Source: Mytilisepta virgata
Lineage: Eukaryota; Mollusca; Bivalvia; Mytilida; Mytilidae
Assembly: GCA_028015205.1 (NCBI GenBank)
Contig: CM051520.1
Span: 7,722,501-7,786,500 of the forward strand
Direction of reading: 5' to 3'
Length of the DNA stretch: 64,000 nt
Shown: positions 1 to 10,946 of the stretch, piece by piece
How positions within the stretch are numbered: position 1 is the first letter of the stretch
How the letters are laid out: each line of letters begins with the position of its first letter
Program-made: the position numbers and the translations under genes
Notes under the pieces: generated by a model
What the model was told of the DNA's origin: nothing
Seen by the model: only the letters and a program-made list of their open reading frames with translations
The model's database searches: none

Positions 1-59
1 ATACTTCTAAAGCCAAAGCCGTTTATACAGAATATATCGGAGAGGGTGGAAAAGGTATT

Positions 60-166
60 GGGAGACAGGGAGAAAGGGGGCGGGAGAAAGGAGAAAGGGG
101 GCGGGAGAAAGGAGAGAGGGGGCGGGAGAAAGGAGAGAAAGGGCGGGAGAAAGGAGGGAGAACTAT
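60..166. repeat. G-rich minisatellite, about 21-bp unit, locus 1
   Basis: Four or more units built on GGGGGCGGGAGAAAGGAGA lie head to tail with small changes between copies. The unit is a multiple of three, so the complementary strand shows a false periodic Pro/Ser/Phe-rich reading frame. The same unit recurs at 2527-2600. Runs of three to five G make G-quadruplex formation possible; this is inference. Confidence 0.85.
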
Positions 167-340
167 CAAAGGGAGACGAACTTTAATGTTGAAAAAAAAT
201 AAAGAGGTAAACAAACGAAAAAACTGGATACTAAATGTTCTAATAAATGGACAAATCTTTGAAAAAAGGCAACATTTATATTTCCCAAACCATTTTTAGC
301 TCACCTGGCCAAAGGCCATGTGAGCTATTGCCATCACTTG

Positions 341-363
341 GCGTCCGTCGTCGTCGTCGTCGT

Positions 364-398
<35 letters not shown>

Positions 399-417
399 CG
401 TCGTCGTCGTCGTCGTT
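341..417. repeat. CGT/CCGTCGT microsatellite
   Basis: A near-pure run of GTC/CGT trinucleotides, interrupted by CCGTCG, lies just inside the left end of the Helentron-like element. It makes a false poly-Ser/poly-Val reading frame. The second copy at 10947 keeps only a remnant (ggtccgtcgtctg). Confidence 0.9.
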
Positions 418-429
418 AACAATTATACA

Positions 430-1330
430 AAACTCTTCTCCTCTGAAACTAATTGACTAATTAGAACCAAACTTGGTATGAATGTTCCTTGCGAAACCCT
501 GCATAGAACTGATGTGAGGATTTTTGATTCGTCGAAAAACATGGCCGCTGTTACTAAAAATAGAACATAGAGTCAAACAACAGTTTTTCGTAAATATCTC
601 AAAAAATCATTAGGTTACGGCAAATTCTGGCAGGTTGAAAGTGTTCAGCATGATGAGAGCTACCCGTGTGCTGATTTGCGTGAAAATCTGTCAACTAATG
701 TTAGAGTTATTGCCCTTTTTTGACATTTTTGGCTTTTTTTATGTTATTATTTCAAAAATCTTCTTCTCTGAAACTACTATTCAAAATCAAATGAAACTTG
801 GTAAGATTGTTCCTTGGGGTGCCCTGCATAGAACAGATGTGGTGATTTTTGATTCGTCAAAAAACATGGCCGCTGTTACTAAAAATAGAACATAGGGGTC
901 AAACAACAGTTTTTCGCAAATATCTCAAAAATCATTAGGTTACGGCAAATTCTGGCAGGTTGAAAGTGTTCAGCATGATGAGAGCTACCTGTGTGCTGAT
1001 TTTCGTGAAAATCTGTCAACTGATGTTAGAGTTATTGCCCTTTTTTGACATTTTTGGCTTTTTTGTATGTTATTATTTCAAAAATCTTCCTCTCTGAAAC
1101 TACTATTCAAAATCAAATGAAACTTGGTAAGATTGTTTCTTAGGGTATGCTGCAAAAAGTCAATGCTTGGATTTTTGATTGGTCGAAAAACATGTCCGCC
1201 CTTACTAAAAATAGAACATAGGGGTCAAAATGCAGTTTTTTGCTATTTTTTCCTGAATTATAGAAAGAAAATGAAGATGAAAGCTACTTTCAAGGTAAAA
1301 ATGGTATCCCGAGTTGAATGGGGATGATGA
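430..1330 (+). repeat. ~326-bp tandem unit inside Helentron-like copy 1
   Basis: Three successive starts of the same sequence (TCTCTGAAACTA) lie near 437, 763 and 1090. The marker 'aaaatagaacata' recurs near 555, 880 and 1207, giving a period of about 326 bp. Each unit has 'acatggccgctgttactaaa' or a variant. The third unit is diverged after about 1240. The 326-bp unit is close to twice the ~167-bp unit in the copy at 11730-12230. Confidence 0.85.
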
Positions 1331-2526
1331 AAATTTGTTTCGGACGGCCATTTTTAAAATGGCTGCCATTTTCCCCGCCATTTTTTACACTTGCTCGGAT
1401 TTCAACAATATTTGGTTTTTAAAGTAAACATGGTATCCTTAGTGTATGGTGATGATGAGAATGTTGTATAACAATGATTAAACTTCATAATATGTGAGCT
1501 TTTAATTGCTATCACTTGGTGTCCGTCATCATTGTTGTTAACAAATTTTCAAACATCTTCTCCTCTGAAACTATTAGGGGGATTTGGATGAAACTCTACA
1601 AAATGACAGATGAGTTAAGCATGGTTTATTGGATAAAAACCAACAGCTTAGTCAATATGATCTAAGATCAAGCATAATAGAAAATAAAAAGCCTTAACCC
1701 ACAATTTTTACATAACTTCTTTCAAACATTTTTAAAACGAAGACAACATATAGACCAAAAGATTTATACTTTTATTTGAAGATGAATTAAAGCTTGTATT
1801 TTGTATTGTGAATCATCAGATTGACCATGACTGTATCTTAATCAAGCGTAGGGAGAACTCATGCCCATTTCTTTCCAGAGGTTCTTGAAAGGCTTTTAAA
1901 GGTATTTTCAGTATTTTACATGACCTTTAATACTCAGTTTAATTTACAACAAACATTAATATATTAATTTAGTTTATAGTGCATTGTTTGCCAGGTGAGC
2001 GATTCAGGCTCTTGAGAGCCTATTGTTAAAATGCCCCCATCATTTCCGGTTTGCCTTCACATGTGGGTATCTGTTTCCTCTAAGTATTAGGCGATCTTCT
2101 ACAAAAAGAAGGGATGCTGACAATGTCAGAGAGATACACTCCCTCCTCTAAACAATATTACATGTACTTAACGCGTTTCTCAGGTCACCTTAAAATATTT
2201 ACGTTATCCACTTGACCATACAAAGTAAGGTGTTCTCGAGGACAGGGAAAAATAGAGATGACACAATAAAAAACTATGTCTAATTTCATGATCCTCATAC
2301 ATGACCATACATATCAAAAATGAGTTTCTTGACATTGGGGCATGCACAATGCACCATTGACAACATTCCAACATTGTGTATTAATTTGCGTACGAGTCGG
2401 AGGCAGGCCTTGTTCGTAAAATCAGTATATGCTTTAATAAAGACCTATGCCACCTATATATGGTATTCAAATTTGTATTAAATCGATTGATCTGAAAAAG
2501 ACGGTTGTTAAGGTGGGAGATGGAAG

Positions 2527-2600
2527 CAGAGGGGCGGGAGAAAGGAGAGAGGGGGCGGGAGAAAGGAGACGAGGGGCGGGAGAAAGGAGAAAGGTCCCCC
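2527..2600. repeat. G-rich minisatellite, locus 2
   Basis: Three units of the same 21-22 bp motif seen at 60-166 (GGGGCGGGAGAAAGGAGA) lie 2.4 kb further on, beyond the far end of the Helentron-like element. The intervening DNA is not repeated. Confidence 0.85.
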
Positions 2601-2609
2601 CTTTCCACC

Positions 2610-4480
2610 CCCTCATATCGTAGTAATGAAGAAAACCGGATAAGGAGCTGCACCAAAAAAGCTCAAACACGGAAAAAGTAATTAGTCTTTACCAAGACAA
2701 CCCAAGTTTTAAAGGCATTTACGGTGGCCTGGAGACAAGTTGTGGAATGGAAACAGACTCATTTGTTCCGGGTAATTAAATTTGTCTAGTTTTAATATGT
2801 TTTCACATTGAAACATACATAAAATAATGTTCTATATGTATGAAGTTGTGTAAAAGTCATGCGCCTCCCCCCACCAATACATTTGAAAAATACGTTTATA
2901 CATGTTTAGCACAAGAATACCAACTTATTAGTTGATAGAACAAAGCTATATTTTGGAATGTCGTCTGCTGTCATATTAATCGGAAATCCCCTTCTTTTTC
3001 TTTTACCTTTACCCGTCAATTCAGGAAATTATGAGCTAAAAAGAGAATGCAATAATATGTACTGGTATATCTTGTTAGTTGATGTTCTATCAGAATATTA
3101 AATGACTTCACTTTCGCTTTCTCTGACATTGTGGACTGTTACCTAGTCAAATATTGAATATTGCCAGATTATAATATCTAGTATATTTCATAAGTCTAAA
3201 GAAGTGCATTGCAGGACATTGCCTATACAAAGTTGTGTCTTCACGGAATTAAATCGGTCTATTTTAATATTCCAGCTGGAACGCAGCAGGAATCCTGGAA
3301 TATAGTAAAAAAAATTTAATTAGCAGGAAAATGAAAAATCTTACCATGAATTTGTATAATCATGGTAGAAATTTTCATAATTCATTGTAAAAATTTTCCA
3401 TTGGTCCGGGTAGAAATAAAAAAAATTATCATCATTGAAAAATAATAAAATAATAGATTATACATAGCTCATAAAATACATATAGAAAATAAAACATTTT
3501 CATTTAAGTTTAATACATTAGTTTCTCCATTATACAATGTTATTTTTAAAAAATGAAAATTATATTATTAAGAAACACATCCTTGATCCTTGCTACATTT
3601 TTAAAAAATATATATAAAAAAAAAAAAACAAAAAAAAAAAAACAAAAAAAAAAAAACAAAAAAAAAAGAAATGAAAAACCAAAAGATTAACAAGTAAATC
3701 AATTTCTTCACTCGGCGGTCCAGCAAATTTGGAATATCTTTCAACATTTCCGTTGACGACTGTTTGTATTTTCCTACACTTTGACAGAACGGTGGCCGGT
3801 TCTTCCCATAATTTCATTTCTCGATTATCCCTGCTTGATAAAGACTGGTCGAGCAAGAACGTTTTCCAGAGTGGATTGTAAAGTACCCTGGAATATTGGC
3901 TTTACCAGACATGTTTTTCATAAGGGATTGGCGGGGGGCTCCTCATTTCTGTTAGACGATGAGCAAAATATATGTGATTCCCCCCTTCAAGAACAAATAA
4001 AAAATTCGACACCCCCCCTTCTCAACATAAGAAAAAATTATACAACCCCTGCATTGTTATAATAAATAAAACAAAACTTGCACCAATCCATAATATAATT
4101 AGGATCCGTCCTCGCTGATTTCTTGTAAAAAAGAAATCCTATAGAATCCGTTAGTTTAAACATATTTATACATAATAAGCATACAGTGTGAAATAATACA
4201 TACAATTATACAAACAGAAAAAGCTATATATACAGCTTATAACACTCTGTTTCCCCTTTTTAACACTCCGTCTCCCTGATCCGAATAATATATTTTAATG
4301 AAACATGGTATGTAATTTCGTATATGTGCCTTTTCAGGATTTTAACATTTAATTCTCCTTTGAACAAAAATCACTAATTTTGAAAAATGTTTTTGTATAC
4401 AATACATCATATACATCATATAGAACAGCTTAAAATACTTTGATGAAAATCTATATACAGCCATGACAACATATGTAGAA
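2610..4480. other. No gene seen; AT-rich spacer with A-rich tract
   Basis: Reading frames here are short and lack recognisable motifs. An A-rich stretch at 3600-3672 (A runs broken by C or G) makes a false poly-Phe frame on the minus strand. A 93-codon frame at 3781-4062 has no splice context or family resemblance that I can support. Confidence 0.6.
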
Positions 4481-4489
4481 GGGACCTTT

Positions 4490-6114
4490 CCTGGATTTTA
4501 ACACTCAGATAAATACTGCAAGGTCCCTAAACTTATAATTTATCGAGTGCAGAACATCTTTTTTCCATACACCAAATTTCCTTTCTATGGTAGATCTTGT
4601 AGAAATGTGGCTCCGATTATAACGGATCTCCTTCCTCTCTACAGGTTGTCTATAAGGGGTCAATAAAAAATGGCCTGCATGGATACCCCCTATCTCGAAA
4701 AAGCACTCCTTGTTCTAAGCCTTTGTTTTGGTTCTGGAGGTGCATTCCAACAGCAGAAGTTCTGAAAATGTGACTATCATAGGATGACCCTGGCCAGTAA
4801 GCATTAATGTTGGTAAACAATCCTAAAAATGACAGGCCAAAGTTAATTACAGTCCATTAAAATGATAAAATTAATTTACTGAGAACACAAGAGGTTCCCT
4901 AAATTGAGAAATATCAAGTTTTGATGTCTTAAATAATCTATTGAGCAATTACCACATACATGTATATTTGAAACCTTAAAAATGATTAATATTAAAATTA
5001 TATTCATAAATTTTCCCCTTAAATAATTCAGCTTTAAAAATGAAAAAAAAAGAGATAATTTAATACAACACAACACTTTGGCAAGATATGTGTTGAATCA
5101 ACAATGTATACTGTATGTACGTTTATATATAATATTTAAATTTTCATCAAAGGAGAAAAAAAAACAAATTTTTGACAAAGGGCATGAGTAAAATTAAATT
5201 TATATATATGTTTTCCTTTAAAAATTCAGCTTAAAAAATGAAAAAAAAGAGATACTTTAATACAACTCCTCACTTTGGCAAGGTATGTGTTGAATCAACA
5301 ATATTCACTGCATATAAGTATGTATAATATTTATAAATGTTCATAAAAATGAGAAAAAACAATTTTTTTCTTACATAGTGCATGAGTAAAAAATTAGTTT
5401 TCATTATTGATATAAATCTCACATATGTCATTAAACAAATTCGTAATTATTTCATGACCATTGTTTTCATAATTCTCACAAGTATGTTTACTTTCTCTGT
5501 TACTGATTTGACACAGGTGCTCCTAATCCGGAGGGATCTAATTATAAGGAAGTATATGGCAAATATGAAACAGACTATTTAATGACACGCATGTTATTAT
5601 ATTATGGGATGTAACCCATCACACCGGATGTTCTGATTTTTGCAGGAAGAGAACATTTTTAAAGTAAAGCTACCTTCATCATCACAAATTCCTTGCACAG
5701 CTCTTCCTGTTGACATAACTTGATTTATCATCTGTGAGGGCTGTATCCTTAGGTGTGTACCGTAAATCTGATGACATTGGGGAAACGGGCCTTCTGGTAG
5801 AATCCATTCTTGATTCTATATCTTTTCTGGACAGTGGTTGGCCAGCATATAAAGCTAGCATAAAACCTCAAAGTTATTATGATTTTTTGTTCTACACTCA
5901 GAGCTGTTCCCTTGTTTGTGTACCTCTGAAGATCACCCCTAAGCTCATTTGCCAAGTAACGGATACTTTCCCTTCCAAATTTAAATCTTTGCCTCAGCTC
6001 CTCATCACTAAAATCTACAGCAAGTTGATCGATTCCCCTATAGTGCTTCTCTCTCCTCACCCTTGGCATATTAAACATTATATTGACTACCATTTTGAAT
6101 CTTGGTGATCGCAT
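4490..6114 (-). pseudogene. Broken PIF/Harbinger transposase (HARBI1-like nuclease)
   Basis: Read on the minus strand, 6114-5749 is an open N-terminal part with the Harbinger phrases 'RGIDQLAVDFSDEELRQRF' and 'LSVEQKIIITLRFYAS', then 'ARFPNVI'. After a frame change the conserved Asp-Gly-Thr-His box reads 'QIYGTHLRIQP', so the expected first catalytic Asp is Tyr. Homology continues to about 5640 ('GICDDEGSF'). It resumes at about 4830 with 'FTNINAYWPGSSYDSHIF', then 'RDRGYPCRPF' and the C-terminal 'NRSHISTRSTIERKFGVW', with frameshifts and stops. The roughly 800 bp between the two parts is AT-rich and contains a tandem duplication. Harbinger transposases are DDE nucleases that work with a Myb-like partner; none is seen here. 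An internal loss after 'RFYAS' removes part of the normal spacing. This is clearly a dead copy. Confidence 0.85.
5015..5410. repeat. 198-bp tandem duplication inside the Harbinger relic
   Basis: The block around TTCAGC at 5027-5032 recurs at 5225-5230, a period of 198 bp. The matching runs include 'gagata', 'cactttggcaag', 'gtgttgaatcaacaat' and 'gcatgagtaaa'. The copies have diverged by substitutions and short indels. It lies in the AT-rich segment separating the two halves of the Harbinger relic. Confidence 0.8.
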
Positions 6115-6119
6115 AATTA

Positions 6120-9100
6120 AAATTTAATGCAGGGTCAGGGGATGTTTTAATGTTAACTGCATATTAAGTACTCGTTAATTTTAACGACAAGTTGAAAAAC
6201 AATAATATTTTAAATGCATCGATTATATTTAAATGCATAGTTCAGAAATATTTAACGATGCATTATTGCAAACATGTTGAACAACGGACCCCAGTTTGGA
6301 ACTATGGAAGACGGAGAAGGCTTTATTCGATAAGACTTTTTGACTATAGGCAATGTGGAGTTTAGTAGGAAAAAATCTGGGCATGTATCTTTGTATTATT
6401 ACTTTAAATGTTCCAGACTCCCCGTGACAGTCTCAAAATTATTTCAAGGAAGACACCGCGTTTTTTTTCTCAGCAATGAGCAAGACAAGGAAATCTCACA
6501 CTGGCAAAAATAGGAATTGCCTTGTATCAAAAATTTTCATATAATTGTTAATGAAAACACTGAGTCAAGGTCAAAGACAACAATTGTGTGAATAATCTCT
6601 TAGATGGAAGCACGGTGTACAAACATATGTCCCATACGCTTTTCTGATATTGCTTGACAGACTTCATTCACATTTAATGGACGGAAAAAAGTAAGCTTAT
6701 TCGCTAATTTTGTTCCGAGAGAATAAAAAACAAATGGCTATATAATATTATATATATATATTTATAAGTTATTGAGCTTTATCCCAAGGGTAGACGACAT
6801 CTCGAGTTTGACTATTGTAATGTTTGTCTCAGATGAAAGATATAATTGTTTTATTATATCGAACAAACACAAACCATTCTGTGTTTCAGAAACACTCGAT
6901 TTTTTAATCAGTTCTTCACTGAAACATTTCACAAAACGGGTGTATAATTTTGGAAGAAAAGACGGTTATTTCTTGACACCAATGGAACATCACATTTGTC
7001 GCCTGTTGATCATCATTATTATTTAATCACGTCAAAAAATTAATATTTTGCACCGATGACGTTAAATTTCGGACAGCCATGGGACATCATATTTATCCCC
7101 CGGTGTCACAAATTGTCAGATAAATATCAACATTGTCTTATTACGATTATAGTATGTAATGTACAATAATGACTCCTATTAAATAGTACCTGAGATTATT
7201 CAGCAGTTGTGATAAGGCATTAACAGGAATTACATCATATGGATATATTTGTTCACAGAAGGTGCTAATGTAGATCAGCTGAATATGAAATAATGAAATC
7301 TATCAAGGATTTTTGAGGATTGTAAGTGAATCGTAAAACCCTAGACGTGGGAAGACGCAATTTGTATGTGTAAAAACTGGGTAAAATATTACTTGAATCT
7401 AAACAGACAGTACATAGTTATGTTCCGGGAAGGAAAAAGTTGACAAAGTCATTCTGATATAATATTCCCCCACAAATACTGACTAAGAGTACTTGTATTT
7501 AAAACAATTTTAAGAATGATATGTTTTAATGAACAAGGTATTATGAAAACTTATTTTCTGTCATGGAATTGTTCATTTTTTTCAAACAGTCAAACTAATA
7601 AAATCATGTACAAGGGTTTGAATGGGATTTGTAGAATAGGTGATAATGGCTTAAAAAATAAATGAATAGAAAGTTAAGAACAGAGAATAACTACAGGTAC
7701 TGTTAGTAACCTAACAAAATTACACGCCGCTCCAAAATATCAGACCGAATTTGTTTTTTCATACACATGTTTAAATGGTGCAATAACTTTGAAATTTTAG
7801 TTGAATCTATAGGAAGATTGTACATACAAGGTGAATCAAATAGATGTCCAAGTCAAAATTACCTCCCCTTTAAGATGTCAGACAAGATATGAAAAGCTTT
7901 CACAGAACTAGATATGATGAATTTGTTTTTTGTAGATGTGTATGATATTTCAATTTCAATCACGAACTGCCTGTAGAAAACAGATTTGCAATGTTCGATG
8001 CCGAAATTGGGTTACATCAACTTCCTGACAATTTGTGCAGGGTTTGCAAGAATATTATAGGGCAACTTCCTAAGGTAAAGTGACCATAAAGTTTATGTTG
8101 CCGCGTGATACCATGCAACAAAACACACCTGAAGTACTTATGTGATGTATTAATGCTGACATTCCTTACATAGGGCTTATTGAATTGGCCACTACAACAA
8201 TATGGACAGGTTTGCATAGTCAAAATCTGTTGGTTACGATTGGAACACAATTTCCCCAAAATAGAAAATGGTTGATACGTCTATACGTAAAAGTTGATGC
8301 AGACATGTTCAGCCTACTACAACTTAAGATAAATGTTGCGGCAGTCGGATTGTGTTTCTTACATCGCAAAAATAGTAGTCTAACCATTCCATTTGTTTAT
8401 TTCTGACAAAAATATATTGTTGCGTCAATAAAAATGTTGCGTCAATGACTGACCTTGGTCTTTTTAATCATTTATTTTATGATAGTGTTAACTAATAAAA
8501 TTCAGCAAACGTAAAATTTAAAAGGAGATCTTCAATAAATTATGATATCCAAAATACCACTGTTGTTAAGTTTCGATTATTTAATCTTAACCAATCAAAG
8601 TTCAACAATGCTAAATTATGTAACCAACTTCAGGATTTTTCATATAAAAGCCGTGTCTTCAGAGGCGCTTCATGTATGTGCCCACATCACATTTAATACG
8701 GTAGGTAAACATTTTCGTTACGATGTCTTTCAATGACATCATGCAAATAACACTAAAATGTTAATTCTTTAGAATATTTAGAAAAAAATTATAGTATCCC
8801 TTTAACATAGACCTGTCCCCCAATGTTGTTTTTAAATTTACGTTTTGACATTATGCATTAAAACAGATTTTTACAATTTTGGGTTATTATTTATTCTTTG
8901 AACATTTTCGTTTAAAGGCAGAGCGGATGACTCGTAATTCATACTTATCAAAACAGTAATCCAAAGTCAAATCCCCATTATTAACATATTTCGTCGGTTA
9001 TAAAACGAAGTACTCTAATGTAATTAATCCAATAATTTTCGAATTGTAGACATTATTCCAAACTGATTGTCCGACGAAAGGTTTCTATCCCAAAAGTTAG

Positions 9101-9151
9101 ACTAAATATCTTCAGTTTGATTTCATCGTTTTTTTTTATCAATTGCAATAG
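6120..9151. other. No gene seen; AT-rich DNA upstream of the laccase exon
   Basis: I looked on the plus strand for the N-terminal cupredoxin motifs of a laccase (HWHG and a His-Ser-His type pair) and did not find them. The missing upstream exons must be outside the window, too short or diverged to see, or lost. A short AT dinucleotide run lies near 6745-6765. Reading frames at 6772-7026, 8185-8406 and 8542-8736 have no recognisable features. Confidence 0.55.
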
Positions 9152-10441
9152 GAGCAAAGTTCAGTGATTTCCATTGTCATTCTGGATTAATTAACGGAAA
9201 GGGTCGATTTTATACAAGTACAAATTCACATAATCAAGCTCCGCCCACCAGATTTGATGTTGTATCAAATTCTGATTATAGATTTCGTGTTATTGGAGCA
9301 GCAACCATGTACCCATTTCGTGTTTATGTTCAAGGTCATCCTATTATTCGTGTTGTAGCATCGGATGGGTTTGAGATTGAACCTCTTGAAGTTGAATCTT
9401 TTATCATTCATCCAGGTGAAAGAATCGATTTTATATTGAGAACCGATCAATCTCCAAATAATTATCTTTTGGTTGCTGAAACAATAGAAGTAGAACCAAA
9501 GTCGCGAAATCAGTATCACGCTGCAGAGGCAATAATACATTATAATACAGTCAGTGTTAATTTAAATCCACCAAAGGCCTCGCCCAACTCATGTACATCA
9601 AGCAATAAGTGTAGGATATTTAACTGTCCTTATCTTTACTATCCCTCAAATCAGAATCGCCAGTGCCTCACGTGGAATGATGCAAAAACAAATGACCCAA
9701 ATTCTAATATCGACGAGGTTAAAGGGGTAGCAATAGAGAAATTTTATAATTTTGCATTTCCGGGAGAACCTGGATACACACCTGGATCAGTCAATGGACA
9801 TCAGTTTTTACCTTCAACTGTGGCTGCATACGCTGAATGGGACAAAGTAGACGAAAACTGTGGCAAGCGTAATCTGCTTACTATATGTGAATGTACATAC
9901 TATGACATGATAGACAAGGGAAACAGCGACCCGGTTTACCAGTTTGTAATAACAAATATTGGAAGTGGAGATGGCTGGTCTCATCCAATTCATTTGCACG
10001 GACATTCTTTCCACGTAATGAAAATGGGATTTGCAGATTATAATCAAACGACAGGAAGACTTATTCCGAATAGAGGACATGACCAGAAAGACTTCGTTTG
10101 TAACGATGGTAGAAACTATTGTACAGCTACACAGTGGAGAAATTCTTCTTGGTCAAATGGAATGAACCCTACTCTAAACTGTGACAATCCACCACAGAAA
10201 GATACCATTATTGTACCAACTGGCGGATATGTTGTAATCAGATTCAAGGCAGATAATCCAGGACTATGGTTTTTCCACTGTCATATTGATCTACACAATA
10301 CAAACGGTATGGGTATGATGATAAATGAATCACCAAGTTCTCACAAGCCTGTTCCGGGAGATTTTCCAAGGTGTACGAGTTATGCTGTAAAAGATGCCTC
10401 AAAATCAGCACCAGCAAGCGCCACATCAGCACCAACAAGCG
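9152..10441 (+). CDS. Laccase-like multicopper oxidase, penultimate exon (partial gene)
   Basis: Multicopper oxidases oxidise phenols or metals at a type 1 copper and reduce O2 to water at a trinuclear cluster. The frame is open from an acceptor (pyrimidine-rich tract then AATAG, exon from 9152) to a donor (GTAAGT at 10442). It begins in cupredoxin domain 2 ('SGLINGKGRFYTS', 'VQGHPIIRVVASDGFEIEP', 'IIHPGERIDF'), so methionine 9307 is not a real start. Domain 3 carries 'HPIHLHGHSFHV' (copper ligands), 'DTIIVPTGGYVVIRF' and 'WFFHCHIDLHNTNGMGM' with the His-Cys-His, the second type 1 His and a Met at the axial position. All C-terminal copper ligands therefore appear intact. The N-terminal half with the other cluster histidines is not in the window. 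After domain 3 come 'CTSYAVKDASKSAP' and an Ala/Ser/Pro-rich linker. Intact ligands and splice sites argue for a live gene, but a 5'-truncated copy cannot be excluded. Confidence 0.88.
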
Positions 10442-10946
10442 GTAAGTGTTTGGTAAGATATTTTATTCAACATCGAGACTATTTCATATTATATTTTATA
10501 ATTTTAATAGAATTTATTGCTTTTCAAAAAATGCTAACATAAATGTCATGTTAGGATGGTTGATTGCATTAAAAAAATCCATAAACTACTGTTGTATTTG
10601 TTTATACGTTGGTCTTATACCTATGCCTATTTCACTGTTCAAACAAAATGATCCTATAATGACCGACTATGAAGTAGATCGTAAATTAGGTGTCTAAAAC
10701 ATCGGTAGTTGAAAGTTTATAAATAGACCAAAAACATGATTATATTTAATCTGTCATGAGTTGTAGATTTGTTTAAGTGGTTTGAGTTAGAAAAGTGGAT
10801 ATGCTGTTTATTAGATTGACTAATTTGAGAGATTTATGCAGGAAATTTGGGGAATTTTGTTTTTAAGTCAGCACTGGCGTCGTATATGGCTATTGTCACA
10901 TCACTTCTTAGAGGACGAAAGAAATGTTTTATATGCAAATTGTTTT

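Larger units (their letters stand above)
298..2021 (+). mobile_element. Helentron-like (pearl/HINE type) non-autonomous element, copy 1
   Basis: The left end opens with a hairpin (298-326, AGCTCACCTGGCC then its inverse). The right end carries CCAGGTGAGC, the inverse of the left terminus, followed by the hairpin AGGCTCTTGAGAGCCT (2006-2021). Subterminal inverted repeats plus a 3' hairpin are the hallmarks of Helentron-associated elements, the group to which I assign the bivalve 'pearl' elements. Inside are a CGT-rich microsatellite and about 2.5 tandem units of ~326 bp. No Rep/helicase reading frame is present, so the element would depend on enzymes supplied elsewhere. The family assignment is by structure only. 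The internal unit carries the phrase 'cttctcctctgaaactact', shared with the copies at 10947-12339 and, inverted, at 62690-63700. Confidence 0.7.

Noticed and set aside
23..214. 63-codon Pro/Ser/Phe repeat frame on the minus strand
   Set aside because: It is the translation of a 21-bp minisatellite; the same happens at 2381-2670.
247..456. Frame with poly-Ser and poly-Val
   Set aside because: It is the CGT microsatellite of the Helentron-like element.
3593..3856. Phe-rich 87-codon frame
   Set aside because: Driven by an A-rich tract on the plus strand; no motifs.
5734..6108. 124-codon plus-strand frame
   Set aside because: Shadow of the Harbinger transposase relic on the opposite strand, which shows family motifs.
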